Source: Plebeiibacterium sediminum (GTDB taxonomy: Bacteria; Bacteroidota; Bacteroidia; Bacteroidales; Marinilabiliaceae). Taken from it: a DNA stretch of 64,000 nt. Location of the stretch: the NCBI RefSeq assembly GCF_026013605.1, contig NZ_JAPDPJ010000029.1:1-64000 (forward strand). The letters are read 5' to 3'. Numbering within the stretch: position 1 is the first letter of the stretch; the number at the start of each line of letters is the position of its first letter. Below the pieces are notes generated by a model. The model ran no database searches and was not told the origin of the DNA. It saw only the letters and a program-made list of their open reading frames with translations. Positions 36,044 through 46,751 of this stretch are shown here, in pieces. The translations under genes and the position numbers were made by a program.

Positions 36044-36389
36044 TTAATAAGTTTTTAATTGCTACATGGTACAGGCTCTAAATAGAGTGACCTAAATTTG
36101 CTACTGTTTGTTTTTATCATTTAACAAAATCCGGATTCAATAGCTGATTTATCTGTCTATAATAAATATGCCATAAGTTCTAAGAAGCCTTAAATCAGAA
36201 CTTAAAAAGTGAGACAACTTATCGGATCCTACATTTTTGTAGGAACAATCACTGGAAGATTACAATTGTGTAGTCGAATGTTTGCTTATTTAGATTAATT
36301 ATAGTTAAAATATTACAAAAAGGCGCTAAAATTGAAACAACTATGCTAATCCTACCGTTATGGTGGCATAATATAAATTATACAACCTT
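36044..36389. promoter_or_regulatory. Divergent control region of the molybdate operon and chemoreceptor
   Basis: 346 bp between divergent genes. TCCTACA-TTTT-TGTAGGA at 36227-36244 is a perfect palindrome with 7-bp arms. CTCTAAATAGAG at 36076-36087 is a second, smaller one, about 33 bp from the molbindin ATG. TAAATTTG at 36093-36100 is a plus-strand TAnnTTTG match. Which palindrome, if any, is the ModE site is undecided. Confidence 0.5.
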
Positions 36390-38180
36390 ATGGCTTCATT
36401 ATCAGTAAAGCAGAAGTTATATTTGCTTTTAACTATTACTTTATTAGTCTTATTAATTACCGGTATTTTTTCATTTAAATATTTGCACAAGGTCAACAAT
36501 CTTGGTGAAATACATGATAAGGCTCTTGAAGTAGAAATTAATGTTTTAAAGCTCCGAAAAAATGAAAAAGACTTTTTAGTAAGAGACGTGATTAATCCCC
36601 AGTATTTTGAAACAGGAGAAAGTACATATCTAACTTCTTTTTCAAAAATTACTAAATCTTTAGATGAATTAGTTCTTGAATTAAAGTCTAGTGAATTAGT
36701 TAAAGATCCAATGATTCAATTAGAACTTGATTCAATTAAATCTCATATAAAATTATATGAGAGCGAATTTATTTCGATCTCTCAAAAGATTAGAAACAAA
36801 GGTTTTAAAGATTGGGGACATATTGGTGAAATGCGAAATGCAATTCACGAGGTAGATAACATTATGAATCAGACTAATGCAAGTGATCGTTTGCACGTAA
36901 GTTTATTAACCTTACGAAAGCATGAAAAAGATTATTTGCTACGGATGGATCCAAAATACATCCAAAAGTTTGATGATGAGATTAATAATTTATTTGCTCT
37001 ACTTAAAAAAGATTTAAGGATTTCGAGAGTAGATAAAGCCAATATGGTATTGTTGGTTGAAAATTATAATAAAACCTTTCATCAGGTAACGTTGGAGGAT
37101 GAAAAAATTGGGCGCTCGGAAAATGAAGGATTAATGGGAGATCTTAGGACTGCAGTACATTATGTGGAACCATCTGTAAATAAAATTATCAAACTGATGA
37201 AAGTGCATACAGATCAATCTATTCGTAATGCAATTTTTATATTGGTTTTGTTAATCTTGAGTGGACTAGTTGTATCTACATTTCTTGGTATTTTTATTAT
37301 TAAAAATGTGTATTCAATTCTTGGAGGCGAACCTGCAAAGGTTGCTGAAATAGCGGATAAAATTGCACAGGGAGATCTTAGTACAATATCAACAGGAGAA
37401 TCAGCTGATAAAGGTATTTTGAAATCAGTACTTGATATGTCTTCAAAATTGCAAACTATAATTTCTGAAGTTATTGAGAGTGTTGATAATTTTGTGAGTG
37501 CATCCAATCAAATGAGTAGTACTTCAGAACAGATCTCTGAAGGAGCCAATGAACAAGCCAGTTCTCTTGAGGAAATATCATCTACAATGGAAGAAATTAC
37601 ATCTAACATTGAAAATAATACCTCAAATGCGCATCAAACAGAAGAAGTTTCAAAAGAAGCTAATTCAACCATATCGCTTGTTGCAGATAAAGTTCATAAG
37701 GCATTAAGTGCCAATCAGGAAATTGCAGAAAAGATTAATGTGATTAATGCTATTGCGGTTCAAACAAATATACTTGCCTTAAATGCTTCGGTTGAGGCAG
37801 CGAGGGCAGGAGAGCATGGAAAGGGATTTGCAGTTGTAGCTCAGGAAGTAAGAAAGTTAGCTGAAATTAGTAAAAGTGCTGCTGATGAAATAGTGGGATT
37901 AACACAATCCAGTTTTATGTTATCAAAAGAGGCAGAGAAAGCTATGGAACTTACCATTCCAAAAATAGGGCAAACGTCACAATTGGTTCAGGAAATTGCA
38001 GATAGTAGTATAGAGCAAAGTAATGGTGCTATGCAAGTTAATAATGCCATTCAGCAATTAAATGGAGTAACACAACAAAATGCTTCGGCAAGTGAAGAAT
38101 TAGCTGCTACAGCAGAAGAAATGGCTTCGCAGGCAGAAAATTTAAGACAATCTGTTCGGTTTTTTAAACTTTCAAACTAA
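36390..38180 (+). CDS. Methyl-accepting chemotaxis protein with helical periplasmic sensor
   Basis: A 596-residue chemoreceptor. A transmembrane helix spans about residues 10-28. A helical periplasmic domain of about 240 residues carries two similar segments, [14 protein letters not shown] and [15 protein letters not shown], which suggests a bimodular four-helix-bundle sensor (HBM-like). A second transmembrane helix lies near 280-302 and HAMP near 303-355. The signalling tip [23 protein letters not shown] is in the C-terminal half. No CheA, CheW, CheR or CheB is in the window. The ligand is unknown; divergence from the molybdate operon is suggestive only. Confidence 0.92.
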   Translation: MASLSVKQKLYLLLTITLLVLLITGIFSFKYLHKVNNLGEIHDKALEVEINVLKLRKNEKDFLVRDVINPQYFETGESTYLTSFSKITKSLDELVLELKSSELVKDPMIQLELDSIKSHIKLYESEFISISQKIRNKGFKDWGHIGEMRNAIHEVDNIMNQTNASDRLHVSLLTLRKHEKDYLLRMDPKYIQKFDDEINNLFALLKKDLRISRVDKANMVLLVENYNKTFHQVTLEDEKIGRSENEGLMGDLRTAVHYVEPSVNKIIKLMKVHTDQSIRNAIFILVLLILSGLVVSTFLGIFIIKNVYSILGGEPAKVAEIADKIAQGDLSTISTGESADKGILKSVLDMSSKLQTIISEVIESVDNFVSASNQMSSTSEQISEGANEQASSLEEISSTMEEITSNIENNTSNAHQTEEVSKEANSTISLVADKVHKALSANQEIAEKINVINAIAVQTNILALNASVEAARAGEHGKGFAVVAQEVRKLAEISKSAADEIVGLTQSSFMLSKEAEKAMELTIPKIGQTSQLVQEIADSSIEQSNGAMQVNNAIQQLNGVTQQNASASEELAATAEEMASQAENLRQSVRFFKLSN

Positions 38181-38215
38181 ATTCGACAATTGAAAACATG
38201 TTTAACTGTTTATAA

Positions 38216-38794
38216 TTGGAGAAAATGGGATCAGAACTGCATATCAAAAACATGGTTTGTAACCGATGTATTAAAGTAATCAATGATGAATTTGAGAAGA
38301 TTGGCCTTAATATTGAGCATATAGAGTTGGGATTGGTTAAGTTAACAGAAGATGTTGATGATGCTACTTTAGTGCAGGTTAAAAACCTTTTAGATGAAAA
38401 TGGATTTGAATTGATTGATGACAAAAAAAGCCAGATTATAGATAAAGTTAAAACATTGATTATTCAGAATATCCACTATGGGGCTGAAATTCCTGATACT
38501 AACAATAGTTCAGATTTTTTAGCCTCAGAACTTGGATATGATTATTCATACCTGAGTAAATTATTCTCCTCTGTTGTGGGAATTACAATTGAAAAATACA
38601 TCATTAATCAGAAACTTGAAAAAGTAAAGGAGCTTTTGGTTTATGACGAATTAAGCCTTAAAGAAATTGCTTATAAATTAGGTTATAGCAGCGTTCAGTA
38701 TTTATCAAATCAGTTTAAAAAGAATACCGGATTAACCCCTTCTCAATTCAAGAAATTAAAGGAGAATCAACGCAAACCTTTGGATGAAGTCTGA
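38216..38794 (+). CDS. AraC-family regulator with N-terminal HMA-like metal-sensing domain
   Basis: A 192-residue protein. Residues 1-70 look like a heavy-metal-associated ferredoxin-like fold with NMVCNRCIKVI (CxxC). Residues about 90-185 are an AraC helix-turn-helix pair: LASELGYDYSYLSKLFSSVVG and ELSLKEIAYKLGYSSVQYLSNQFKK, then TGLTPSQFKKL. It lies 98 bp before a metal-efflux permease with its own HMA domain, so I infer that it senses copper, zinc or a similar ion and controls that gene. Confidence 0.85.
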   Translation: MEKMGSELHIKNMVCNRCIKVINDEFEKIGLNIEHIELGLVKLTEDVDDATLVQVKNLLDENGFELIDDKKSQIIDKVKTLIIQNIHYGAEIPDTNNSSDFLASELGYDYSYLSKLFSSVVGITIEKYIINQKLEKVKELLVYDELSLKEIAYKLGYSSVQYLSNQFKKNTGLTPSQFKKLKENQRKPLDEV

Positions 38795-38891
38795 TATAAT
38801 TACTGTAATTCCAAAATGTTATAACTTTTTTCAATAATGATGTAACACCTATCTAATGTAATCTTTCCAAATTTGTATAGTAAATACAATA

Positions 38892-40154
38892 GTGATGGAA
38901 ATTAAATATTTTATAGGTTCGTTTTTTACAGATTTTGTAACAATATTAGGAGAGATGTCTCCTTATTTGTTGTTAGGATTCTTTTTTGCCGGTTTGCTCT
39001 ATGCTTTTATGCCTCGTAATCAGATTGAGCGTTATTTTAGCAGAAATTCATTCAAATCTTCTGTATCTGCTGCATTATTTGGTGTGCCGCTTCCTTTATG
39101 TTCTTGTGGTGTAATACCAACCGGAACTGCATTGTACAGAAATGGAGCGTCAAAAGGAGGTACTGTTTCCTTTTTGATTTCTACACCGCAAACCGGAGTT
39201 GATTCCATTCTGGCTACATTTTCTTTATTAGGCTTACCTTTTGCTATTATCAGACCATTAGCGGCTTTAATTACAGGAATAACAGGAGGTGTTATTACCA
39301 GTAAAATTACTGCTTCAGAACCTGTTGAAGTAACTAATGAGGTGGCTAAAGATGAAACGAAAAGTTTTAAACAGAAGATATTTGATGTTTTCAATTATGG
39401 TTTTGTTGAGTTTATTCAGGATATATCAAAATGGCTGGTTGTAGGATTAGTGCTGGCTGCAATAATTTCGGCTTTGGTTCCCAATGATTTCTTCGAGCTT
39501 CTAAATTTATCGCCTTTAATGCAAATGCTGATGATTTTAGTTGTTTCTATTCCATTATATATCTGTGCTACCGGAACAATTCCTTTAGCTGCAATTTTAA
39601 TTTTGAAAGGGATTAGCCCAGGTGCTGCCTTTGTATTATTAATGGCTGGCCCGGCTACCAATGCAGCAACCATTACTATGATAGGTAAGGTGTTAGGAAA
39701 AAAAAGTTTGTTTACATATTTAGGAACTATTATAGGTGGAGCCTTGCTGTTTGGTTCAATTATAGATTATGCTTTACCGATTAATTGGTTTACGCAGATA
39801 GCTAACGAACATTTGCATCATCAACATAATAACGGCATTAGCTGGTGGCAAATTGCTTCAGGCATTTTATTGGCATTATTAATTGTAAATGGCTATGTGC
39901 AACGATTTATAAAAACGAAAAAATCTAACGAAACAACAATAAATTACAGAATGATGAAAACAGAAACAATCAAAGTAGATGGCATGACATGTAATCATTG
40001 TAAAGCCAACGTTGAAACAAATCTTGAGAAATTAAGTTTTATTGATAAGGCTGAAGTTAATTTAGCTGAAAAATCAGTAGTGTTGGAAGGAGATAATATT
40101 GATGTGGATAAAGCTAAAGAATTGATTTCTTCATTAGGATATAAGCCCCTTTAG
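38892..40154 (+). CDS. SO_0444-type Cu/Zn efflux permease with C-terminal HMA domain
   Basis: A 420-residue inner-membrane protein of the DUF318/ArsP-related permease family. The N-terminal half has FFFAGLLYAFMPRNQIERYF and the conserved PLPLCSCGVIPTGTALYRNGAS. About eight helices are spread over residues 10-340. Residues 355-420 are an HMA domain with VDGMTCNHCKANVE. The start may be the GTG at 38892 or the ATG at 38895. The combination with an HMA-AraC regulator upstream points to export of copper- or zinc-like cations; the ion is not settled by sequence. Confidence 0.87.
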   Translation: MMEIKYFIGSFFTDFVTILGEMSPYLLLGFFFAGLLYAFMPRNQIERYFSRNSFKSSVSAALFGVPLPLCSCGVIPTGTALYRNGASKGGTVSFLISTPQTGVDSILATFSLLGLPFAIIRPLAALITGITGGVITSKITASEPVEVTNEVAKDETKSFKQKIFDVFNYGFVEFIQDISKWLVVGLVLAAIISALVPNDFFELLNLSPLMQMLMILVVSIPLYICATGTIPLAAILILKGISPGAAFVLLMAGPATNAATITMIGKVLGKKSLFTYLGTIIGGALLFGSIIDYALPINWFTQIANEHLHHQHNNGISWWQIASGILLALLIVNGYVQRFIKTKKSNETTINYRMMKTETIKVDGMTCNHCKANVETNLEKLSFIDKAEVNLAEKSVVLEGDNIDVDKAKELISSLGYKPL

Positions 40155-40190
40155 GATACAACGGATTTGCTTCATTAAATAAAATTACAA

Positions 40191-40448
40191 ATGAGAACAT
40201 TTAAATTTAAACAGCTGGAGTTAGAGCAGGATAAAAGTTGGTTTCAGCGGACTTTTGCATCTAAGCATTTTGTTAAAACTTTAATTTATAGTTTGCTGGG
40301 TGCCTTAATTGGGTTTGCTGTATTTTATTTCTCCGACTCAAGAGATGCAGGTGTTCTTTGGAATGAAGAGGCTTTAAATAATGTATTTTGGGGAATAGCA
40401 CTAGGAGTGTTTGTAACCAATAGTCCTTGTGCCAGAGGAAGATGTTAA
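40191..40448 (+). CDS. Small membrane protein with a Cys-containing tail
   Basis: An 85-residue protein, family not recognised. The N-terminus is basic and polar. Hydrophobic segments follow at about 30-48 (TLIYSLLGALIGFAVFYF) and, weaker, at 64-76. The tail ends NSPCARGRC with two cysteines. It begins 36 bp after the metal-efflux permease on the same strand and is probably the third gene of that cassette. The cysteine pair could touch the transported metal, which is inference. Confidence 0.65.
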   Translation: MRTFKFKQLELEQDKSWFQRTFASKHFVKTLIYSLLGALIGFAVFYFSDSRDAGVLWNEEALNNVFWGIALGVFVTNSPCARGRC

Positions 40449-40513
40449 CCCGGATTCTGTGATTCAAATTACGGGTCTAATTTAAATTGAAATTTTTTAT
40501 CCAACAATAAAAA

Positions 40514-43500
40514 CTATTGGACTGATGGCAAAGTGAAATAAAAGGTAGTTCCTTTATTTACTTCGCTTTCGGTCCATATTTGTCCTCCGTTTTTGTGGAC
40601 AAATTCTTTACAAATTTGCAAACCTAAACCAGAACCTTTTTCGCCTGCAGTACCCTCTCTGGTAATGTTTTTACCCTCGTAAAATATTTCTTTTGCAATT
40701 TCATCAGGCATTCCCATGCCATTATCTTTAATAGCTATTTGAACCAAATTATTATTTTCGGTTGCGCTTATAACTATACAACCTCCAATCGGTGAAAATT
40801 TAATGGCGTTGCTAATGATATTTCGGAAAATAGTGGCCAGCATATCAGCATCAGCTTTTACAAGTAGTGCATTTTTTACTTCTATATTGTAAGTAATATT
40901 TTTATCTAAAATTATTTCGTGTTATAATGCAATTGCATCTGAAATTACACGGTAAAGAATAATTGGTTTCGGATTGAAAATCACAGCATCACTTTGGGTT
41001 TTAGACCAGATTAACAGGTTCTGAAGCAAGTTAAAAACTCTTTGTGCTGAAGAATTAATTTTATGAGCTAACAATTTTTGTTCTTTAGGATTTATTTCAG
41101 CACTATCATCTTTTAGTAACTCTGTTAGTCCAAGAATTGAGTTAAAAGGACTAATTAAATCGTGTGATATAATTGAAAACAAACGATCCTTCGTTTCATT
41201 TAAAACTTTAAGTTCTTTATTGGCTTTACTTAAATTTTGAGCCTGTGATTTTAAAATAGCAGATTGGCGTTCAATCTTTGTCTGTCGTTCCTCTAGTTTT
41301 TCGTTTAGTTCAAGCAAATATTCAGCCTGTGTTTGTAATTCATTGTTGCTCTCAACTAACTCTTTTGTTTTGTCGTTAACTTGTCTTTGTAATATATGTT
41401 GTTGTATTTCTAAGTGTCGGGTTCTTATTTTCACTAATATAAAAATCAAAACAACTAAAATTAGAACAACTACGTAATGGGTTACCGCACGCTTGTACCA
41501 GGGAGGAATAATATTTATTATTAATTCCTTAGGTTTATTATTCCATACGCCATCGTTATTGCAGCTTTTTACTTTAAATGTGTATTTGCCGGGAGCGATG
41601 TTAGTATATGTTACTTCTTTTTTCGATCCATTTAATATCCACTCTTTGTCAAAACCTTCAAGTTTATAAGAAAATAGATTTTTATCCTGATTAATAAAAT
41701 TATTAGATTCAAAACTTACAGTGAAAACATTTTGATAATACTTAAGGCTTATTTCTTTTGTATTATATATTGATTGTGAAATAATTTCAGGATTATCTAT
41801 ATAATTTACTTCCTTGTTAAATAGTTTTAAGCTTGTAAATTCTATTTCCGGAGGTGTGATGTTATGCAGTAAATGATCCGGATTAAAAATAATGCCACCA
41901 TCAACTCCTCCAAAGTAGATCGTGTTAGTTGCTATATCACAAAAAGTTGATTTGGGAATAAATTCAGTAACTTTAATTCCATCTAAATCATCAAATACTA
42001 ATGATTCATTGGTAATTGGATTTAATTGAATTAGATTTGATGTTGTCGTAAACCAGATATTTCCATAGTTATCATCAGCAATAGCACATATGTTTTCGTT
42101 AGGAAAGAAACTGGTAAAATTTTGAGTATCCTCATTATATTTGCACAAACCTCTTTCAGTACCCACCCATATATTATTTCTTCTGTCTTCAAAAAGGCAA
42201 ACAATATGATTATTGGTTAAACCATTATTAAATTCATTGGAACTATAAATTCGTTGAAAGTCAACTTCTCCTTTTTTTAATATGCTTATTCCCCATGAAG
42301 TAGCTACCCATAAATCACCCTTGCTACTAATTAATAACTGATTGGTCCAATCGTTGGTAAGGTTGCTGTTTAGGCTGTTGTAGTTTATAATTTTTCCATT
42401 TTTTAAGCAGTCAATTCCTTTACCATGTGTTGCTATCCAAAATTTATTATCATCAATAACAGATGATCTGATATCCTGATTAGAAAATGTTTTTTTTGTA
42501 TTTGGATTGTATTTTTCAAATACATTTTTTGCTTTATTGTACTCAAATAGACCTGCGTTGTAAATGGCTACAAGAATAGTATTGTTTTTTGATTTACCAA
42601 GATGTAATATACTGCCTTTTGAAAGGCCTCTGGCTCCAGCGTTAAATCTGTGTATGATGTTTTGATTTTTATCAAAAATATCAATGGTGCCCCCAAAACT
42701 TCCTATCCATAAATTACCATCATCATCTTTTATAAAGTTGGCACAATCTCTACTTGTTGTGTACATGGTTTCTTTAGGAAGGTTATTGATATTCAGAAAG
42801 CCCTTTTGTTTTATGCTTAAGCCAACACCTCCTGGATGATGCAGTACCCAATAGTTCCCTTGACTATCCTGAAAAATTCTTTTAGCATTTTCTTTAATCG
42901 AGGTATTACTTCTGTCAGGGTAGTAGCCATAAAAAGTTCCTTTTGTTTCATCAAAAAGCTTGATTCCGGTGTAATCACAAGTCCAAATTTGATTTGTATT
43001 ATCTGTACCAATAAATACAATGTTATTGGAATCCGGAACATCATTTAAGAAATGCTTTAATTGGTGGTTTTTGGGATTATAACTATATACTCCATCTTGA
43101 CGTGTACCCCAATAAACAATATTATTTTTAAAGGTAATTGATGTGATGAAATTAAAATTTTGATGGAAAATATTATGGTTATCCAACCGCTGTTCGGGAC
43201 TATTTAAATTATATACATATAACCCGGGATAATCATCGGTTCCAATCCATATTTGTTGATCATTGGTTATAATGAAATCCTGAATATTACCATTGGGTAC
43301 ATGCGCAACTTCAATAAATGATTTCTTTTCTGGAATATATAAATATACCCGTTTTAATGATGCAACATATAATTTCTGATTTGCATCTTCAATAAACTTT
43401 ACAACATTAAATTCTTTTAAACCATTAGGATATTTGGGAGATGCCATCCTGATAAAATTATCAAGCTTTTCATTATAAATAGAAATACCTTCATATCCTG

Positions 43501-43795
43501 ACACCCAAAGTTGATCTTTGGAATCATTGTATAAGCATAGAATATTACTGCCCGGAATTGTTGTGGAATCGTTTAAGTTGTAGTAGTAAGAAACAATTTT
43601 TTCACCAATAAGTCGATTTAAACCTCCTTTAGAACTAATCCAGATAAACCCCTTTGAATCTTCTTCTATATCATTAATATATGCACTGATAAGCCCATTT
43701 TTCTTGTCAAAATATTTGAAATTAAGAACAGGATTATTTTTTGCAAATATGTTTAATGCAACAATAAGTACTAATAAAGTAAGTTTTCCCCTCAT
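40514..43795 (-). pseudogene. Reg_prop/Y_Y_Y sensor histidine kinase split by one in-frame stop
   Basis: A TAA at 40922-40924 interrupts a reading frame that is otherwise open for about 1093 codons; both parts are in the same frame. Before the stop: signal sequence, a beta-propeller of Reg_prop repeats (residues about 25-660), a Y_Y_Y domain (about 665-755), a transmembrane helix near 765-785, a coiled coil, and HisKA with phospho-acceptor IISHDLISPFN. After it: the HATPase with NIISNAIKFS, DNGMGM, GSGLGLQ and CKEFVHKNGG. An ATG at 40843 could in principle restart the ATPase part. It may be a true loss-of-function change, a sequencing error, or a two-piece kinase. There is no receiver domain or AraC output. 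Confidence 0.8.
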
Positions 43796-43873
43796 TAAAA
43801 TTCTATCATACCATACTAACTGAATAATTTACGAAATATTTAGAAGTAGGTTGTATTTTTTATAAAAAAAGAA

Positions 43874-43936
43874 TTAACCATTTGGTTAAATTATATGGTT
43901 AATTTATATTTGTACCGAAATTAACCAAATGGTTAA
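43874..43936 (+). promoter_or_regulatory. TetR-gene promoter flanked by two palindromic operators
   Basis: TTAACCATTTGGTTAA (43874-43889) and TTAACCAAATGGTTAA (43921-43936) are perfect 6-bp-arm palindromes 47 bp apart. Between them, TTTG (43881-43884) and TATATTTG (43905-43912), 20 bp apart, make a textbook Bacteroidota promoter. An extra half-site GGTTAA is at 43897-43902. Autoregulation by the TetR product is inferred. Confidence 0.82.
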
Positions 43937-43951
43937 TCTAATTAGTTAATT

Positions 43952-44563
43952 ATGGAAATCAAATCAGATACTGAAAAATTAATATTGGAAGCCGCTCGTA
44001 AGGTGTTTACAGAAAAAGGATTAGATGGAGCCCGGATGCAGGAGATTGCAGATAGAGCTAATATAAATAAGGCCATGCTGCATTATTATTTTCGCTCAAA
44101 AGATAAGTTGTTCGAGAGTGTATTTAAAGCTGCCTTTAATGAATTTTGGCCTGAAATAACCAAGTCGATTAATGAATCAGCCAATGTTGAGGATTTCTTA
44201 AAAAGAGCCATTAGTAGTTATGTTGATTTGTTTATGGATAAACCGTTCTTGCCGATTTTTATATTATCGGAAGTAAACAGAACTCCGGATCGATTAGAAT
44301 CTCTGATTAGAGAAGGAGGTGTAAATCCACATCTCATAGTAGAATACCTTAAAGAACAAATGGATTTGGGGAAGTTAAAAGCAATGGATCCCAAAGAATT
44401 GCTGGTGAATGTTATCTCACTTTGTATTTTCCCATTTGCCGGCAAATCATTGATTGAAAGAATGATTTTTCAAGGTGATAAAGAATCGTGTGAATCATTT
44501 TTACAAGAAAGGAAAAAGTCTATCTACGAATTTTTAAAACCATTAATTATTGCAAACAATTAA
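43952..44563 (+). CDS. TetR-family transcriptional repressor
   Basis: A 203-residue regulator. The N-terminal helix-turn-helix is clear (ILEAARKVFTEKGLDGARMQEIADRANINKAML, then HYYFRSKDKLFESVF). The remaining helices form the ligand-binding domain with no recognisable specificity. It heads an efflux operon with TolC 5 bp downstream, in the arrangement of the E. coli CecR-YbhGFSR locus. The two palindromes around its promoter are the probable operators, so the efflux operon should be induced by the ligand. Confidence 0.93.
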   Translation: MEIKSDTEKLILEAARKVFTEKGLDGARMQEIADRANINKAMLHYYFRSKDKLFESVFKAAFNEFWPEITKSINESANVEDFLKRAISSYVDLFMDKPFLPIFILSEVNRTPDRLESLIREGGVNPHLIVEYLKEQMDLGKLKAMDPKELLVNVISLCIFPFAGKSLIERMIFQGDKESCESFLQERKKSIYEFLKPLIIANN

Positions 44564-44568
44564 ATCAA

Positions 44569-45855
44569 ATGGTACAGCATAAAATTTATTTGATCACGAT
44601 TGCATTTTTAATGCTCTGGTATACAGGTATTGGAGCACAGTCTACAATGTCGCTCGAAGAATGTATGCAATCTGCCAGAGAAAATTATCCTTTATACGGT
44701 AATTTTAAGCATATAGAGGACCAGTTGGACTTGCGACTGAAGAATCTAAACGCAAACTATTATCCACAGCTCGATTTAAATGCACAAGCTTCACATCAGA
44801 ATGATGTGCCACATATTGAATCTTCCAATCTTCCATTTGCAGTTCCTCAGGGCCCTAAAGATCAGTATAAAGCTTCGGTTGATATACAACAGGTTATTTT
44901 TGATGCCGGAAGAACCAAGGTGGCTAAAGAGGTGGAGCAGGTAAATACCGATGCTCAAAAAAGCAGTTTGGAAGTTGAGTTGTATAAAATACGTTCAAAG
45001 GTTATTCAAACGTATTTCTTAATACTCACTATTGATGAACAGATCAAGCTGATAGAATATAAATCAACCACAATTGAAAAACGTCTTCAGGAAATAGAAA
45101 GTGCGGTTGCAAATGGAATGATTCTGGCTTCGCAGGCAGATTATTTAAAAGTGGAAGTGTTAACCATTAAACAGGAGCTAATCAGATTATCTGAAGGAAA
45201 AAAGGCTGCTTTAAAGATAATGGAAACATTAACCGGAAAGGTTATTTCGGAAAATACAGATTTTGTAGAACCAACAGGATTATCTCAACAACAGATTTTT
45301 ATTCGACCTGAGTATAAATATTTCAACGACCAAAGACAGCAAATATCTGTAATGCAAAAAATGAATGTAAAGGAACGTTTGCCTTATGTGGCAGGTTTTG
45401 GCCAGTTCGGATATGGAAATCCAGGCTTTAATATGCTTAAAGATCAATTGGCCCCTTTTTATATCATTGGCATTAAGTTGAAATGGAATATCTGGGACTG
45501 GAAACAAACCAGCCGAATTAAACAGTATTTCCAGATTCAAAGTAATCGTATTGATTTACAGCAATCTGTTTTTGATATGAATATTGATATGGCTAGCAGA
45601 GATGTGAATAGTAAGATTAATCAGATGCAAAAGATAATGGATCAGGATGATGAAATTATTCAGTTGCGTAAACGAATCACAGCATCATCAACAAGTCAGT
45701 TAAATAACGGAACGATTACCGCATCTGATTATTTAAATGATTTGAATATGGAGAGCATAGCCTTGTTGTCTAAAAAACTTCATCAGTTAGAATTGGTGAA
45801 GTCTCAAATAGAATTAGTTGATCTTAAGGGATCTTCAGTTAATACTAAGAAATAA
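44569..45855 (+). CDS. TolC-family outer-membrane efflux protein
   Basis: A 428-residue outer-membrane channel. The signal ends near GIGAQ, and MSLEECMQSARENYP is the conserved family start. Two long alpha-helical repeats with QASHQNDV and TASDYLNDLNMES (internal repeat landmark) are seen. Within the operon it should connect the HlyD adaptor and the ABC permeases to the outside. Confidence 0.92.
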   Translation: MVQHKIYLITIAFLMLWYTGIGAQSTMSLEECMQSARENYPLYGNFKHIEDQLDLRLKNLNANYYPQLDLNAQASHQNDVPHIESSNLPFAVPQGPKDQYKASVDIQQVIFDAGRTKVAKEVEQVNTDAQKSSLEVELYKIRSKVIQTYFLILTIDEQIKLIEYKSTTIEKRLQEIESAVANGMILASQADYLKVEVLTIKQELIRLSEGKKAALKIMETLTGKVISENTDFVEPTGLSQQQIFIRPEYKYFNDQRQQISVMQKMNVKERLPYVAGFGQFGYGNPGFNMLKDQLAPFYIIGIKLKWNIWDWKQTSRIKQYFQIQSNRIDLQQSVFDMNIDMASRDVNSKINQMQKIMDQDDEIIQLRKRITASSTSQLNNGTITASDYLNDLNMESIALLSKKLHQLELVKSQIELVDLKGSSVNTKK

Positions 45856-45867
45856 AATAATAAAAAT

Positions 45868-46749
45868 ATGTATCGTAGCGTAATTTTATCTCTGATATCA
45901 GGATTGTTGATTATCAGTTGTAGTTTCAGTGATGAAGAATCTGATGCCTATGGAAATTTTGAAGCAACAGAAGTTTTTATTAGTGCCGAAGTTCCTGGAA
46001 AGATGGTTCATCTTGCTATTGAGGAGGGTGAAACATTAAAAAAGGATGAGGTAATTTGTTTAATTGACACCATTCCATATCATTTAAAACGTAACCAATT
46101 ATTGGCTCAGCGATCGGTTGCTTTAAGTAAGGCTGAACAGGTTAGAGTTTCAAAGGAGGTTTTACTTGCTCAGAAAAAAATTGTTGATCAGGACTTTGAC
46201 CGTATTCAGAAAATGTTTGCAGATAAGGCTGCTACTCAAAAACAGATTGATGATGTAAGCGGACAGTTAGATGTATTAAAACGACAATTAAAAGGTCAGG
46301 ATGCAAGTCTGAAAAGTGTTTATTCAGAAATTGAAGTTATTGATGCTCAGTTGGCAGAGATTGATGATCAACTATCTCGTTGTAGGGTAAAGGCACCGTC
46401 GGATGGTGTTGTATTGCAAAAAATTGCCGAACAGGGTGAGTTGGTGGCAACTGGTAAACCAATCATTAAAATGGCCAATATTAATACATTGTTTCTACGA
46501 GCTTATATTTCAGGCAGTCAACTTCCCTCAGTTAAATTAGGTCAGGAAGTTAATGTGGTTTTTGATAAAAATGCGGATGATAATCAATCGGTAAAAGGTA
46601 CAGTTTCCTGGATTTCTTCATCAGCAGAATTTACACCTAAAATTATTCAGACAAAAGAGGAACGAGTGGATTTGGTTTACGCAATCAAGGTGCTTGTTAA
46701 AAACGATGGCCGATTAAAAATAGGAATGCCGGGTGAAGTTAAGTTTTAA
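45868..46749 (+). CDS. HlyD-family periplasmic adaptor lipoprotein
   Basis: A 293-residue adaptor with a lipobox-like signal (GLLIISC-SFS). Order of parts: a biotinyl-lipoyl half-motif (EVPGKMVHLAIEEGETLKKDEVI), a coiled coil of about 120 residues, the second lipoyl half (CRVKAPSDGVVLQKIAEQGELV), and a beta-barrel domain. It should bridge the inner-membrane ABC complex and TolC. It corresponds to YbhG in the E. coli-like arrangement. Confidence 0.92.
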   Translation: MYRSVILSLISGLLIISCSFSDEESDAYGNFEATEVFISAEVPGKMVHLAIEEGETLKKDEVICLIDTIPYHLKRNQLLAQRSVALSKAEQVRVSKEVLLAQKKIVDQDFDRIQKMFADKAATQKQIDDVSGQLDVLKRQLKGQDASLKSVYSEIEVIDAQLAEIDDQLSRCRVKAPSDGVVLQKIAEQGELVATGKPIIKMANINTLFLRAYISGSQLPSVKLGQEVNVVFDKNADDNQSVKGTVSWISSSAEFTPKIIQTKEERVDLVYAIKVLVKNDGRLKIGMPGEVKF

Positions 46750-46751
46750 CT

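Noticed and set aside
40922-40924. Recoded stop (selenocysteine or pyrrolysine) in the split kinase
   Set aside because: The codon is TAA, which is not used for either. A mutation or sequence error is simpler.
43874-43936. Transposon ends or att sites at the TTAACC palindromes
   Set aside because: No transposase or integrase is nearby and the palindromes sit exactly on a promoter before a TetR gene.
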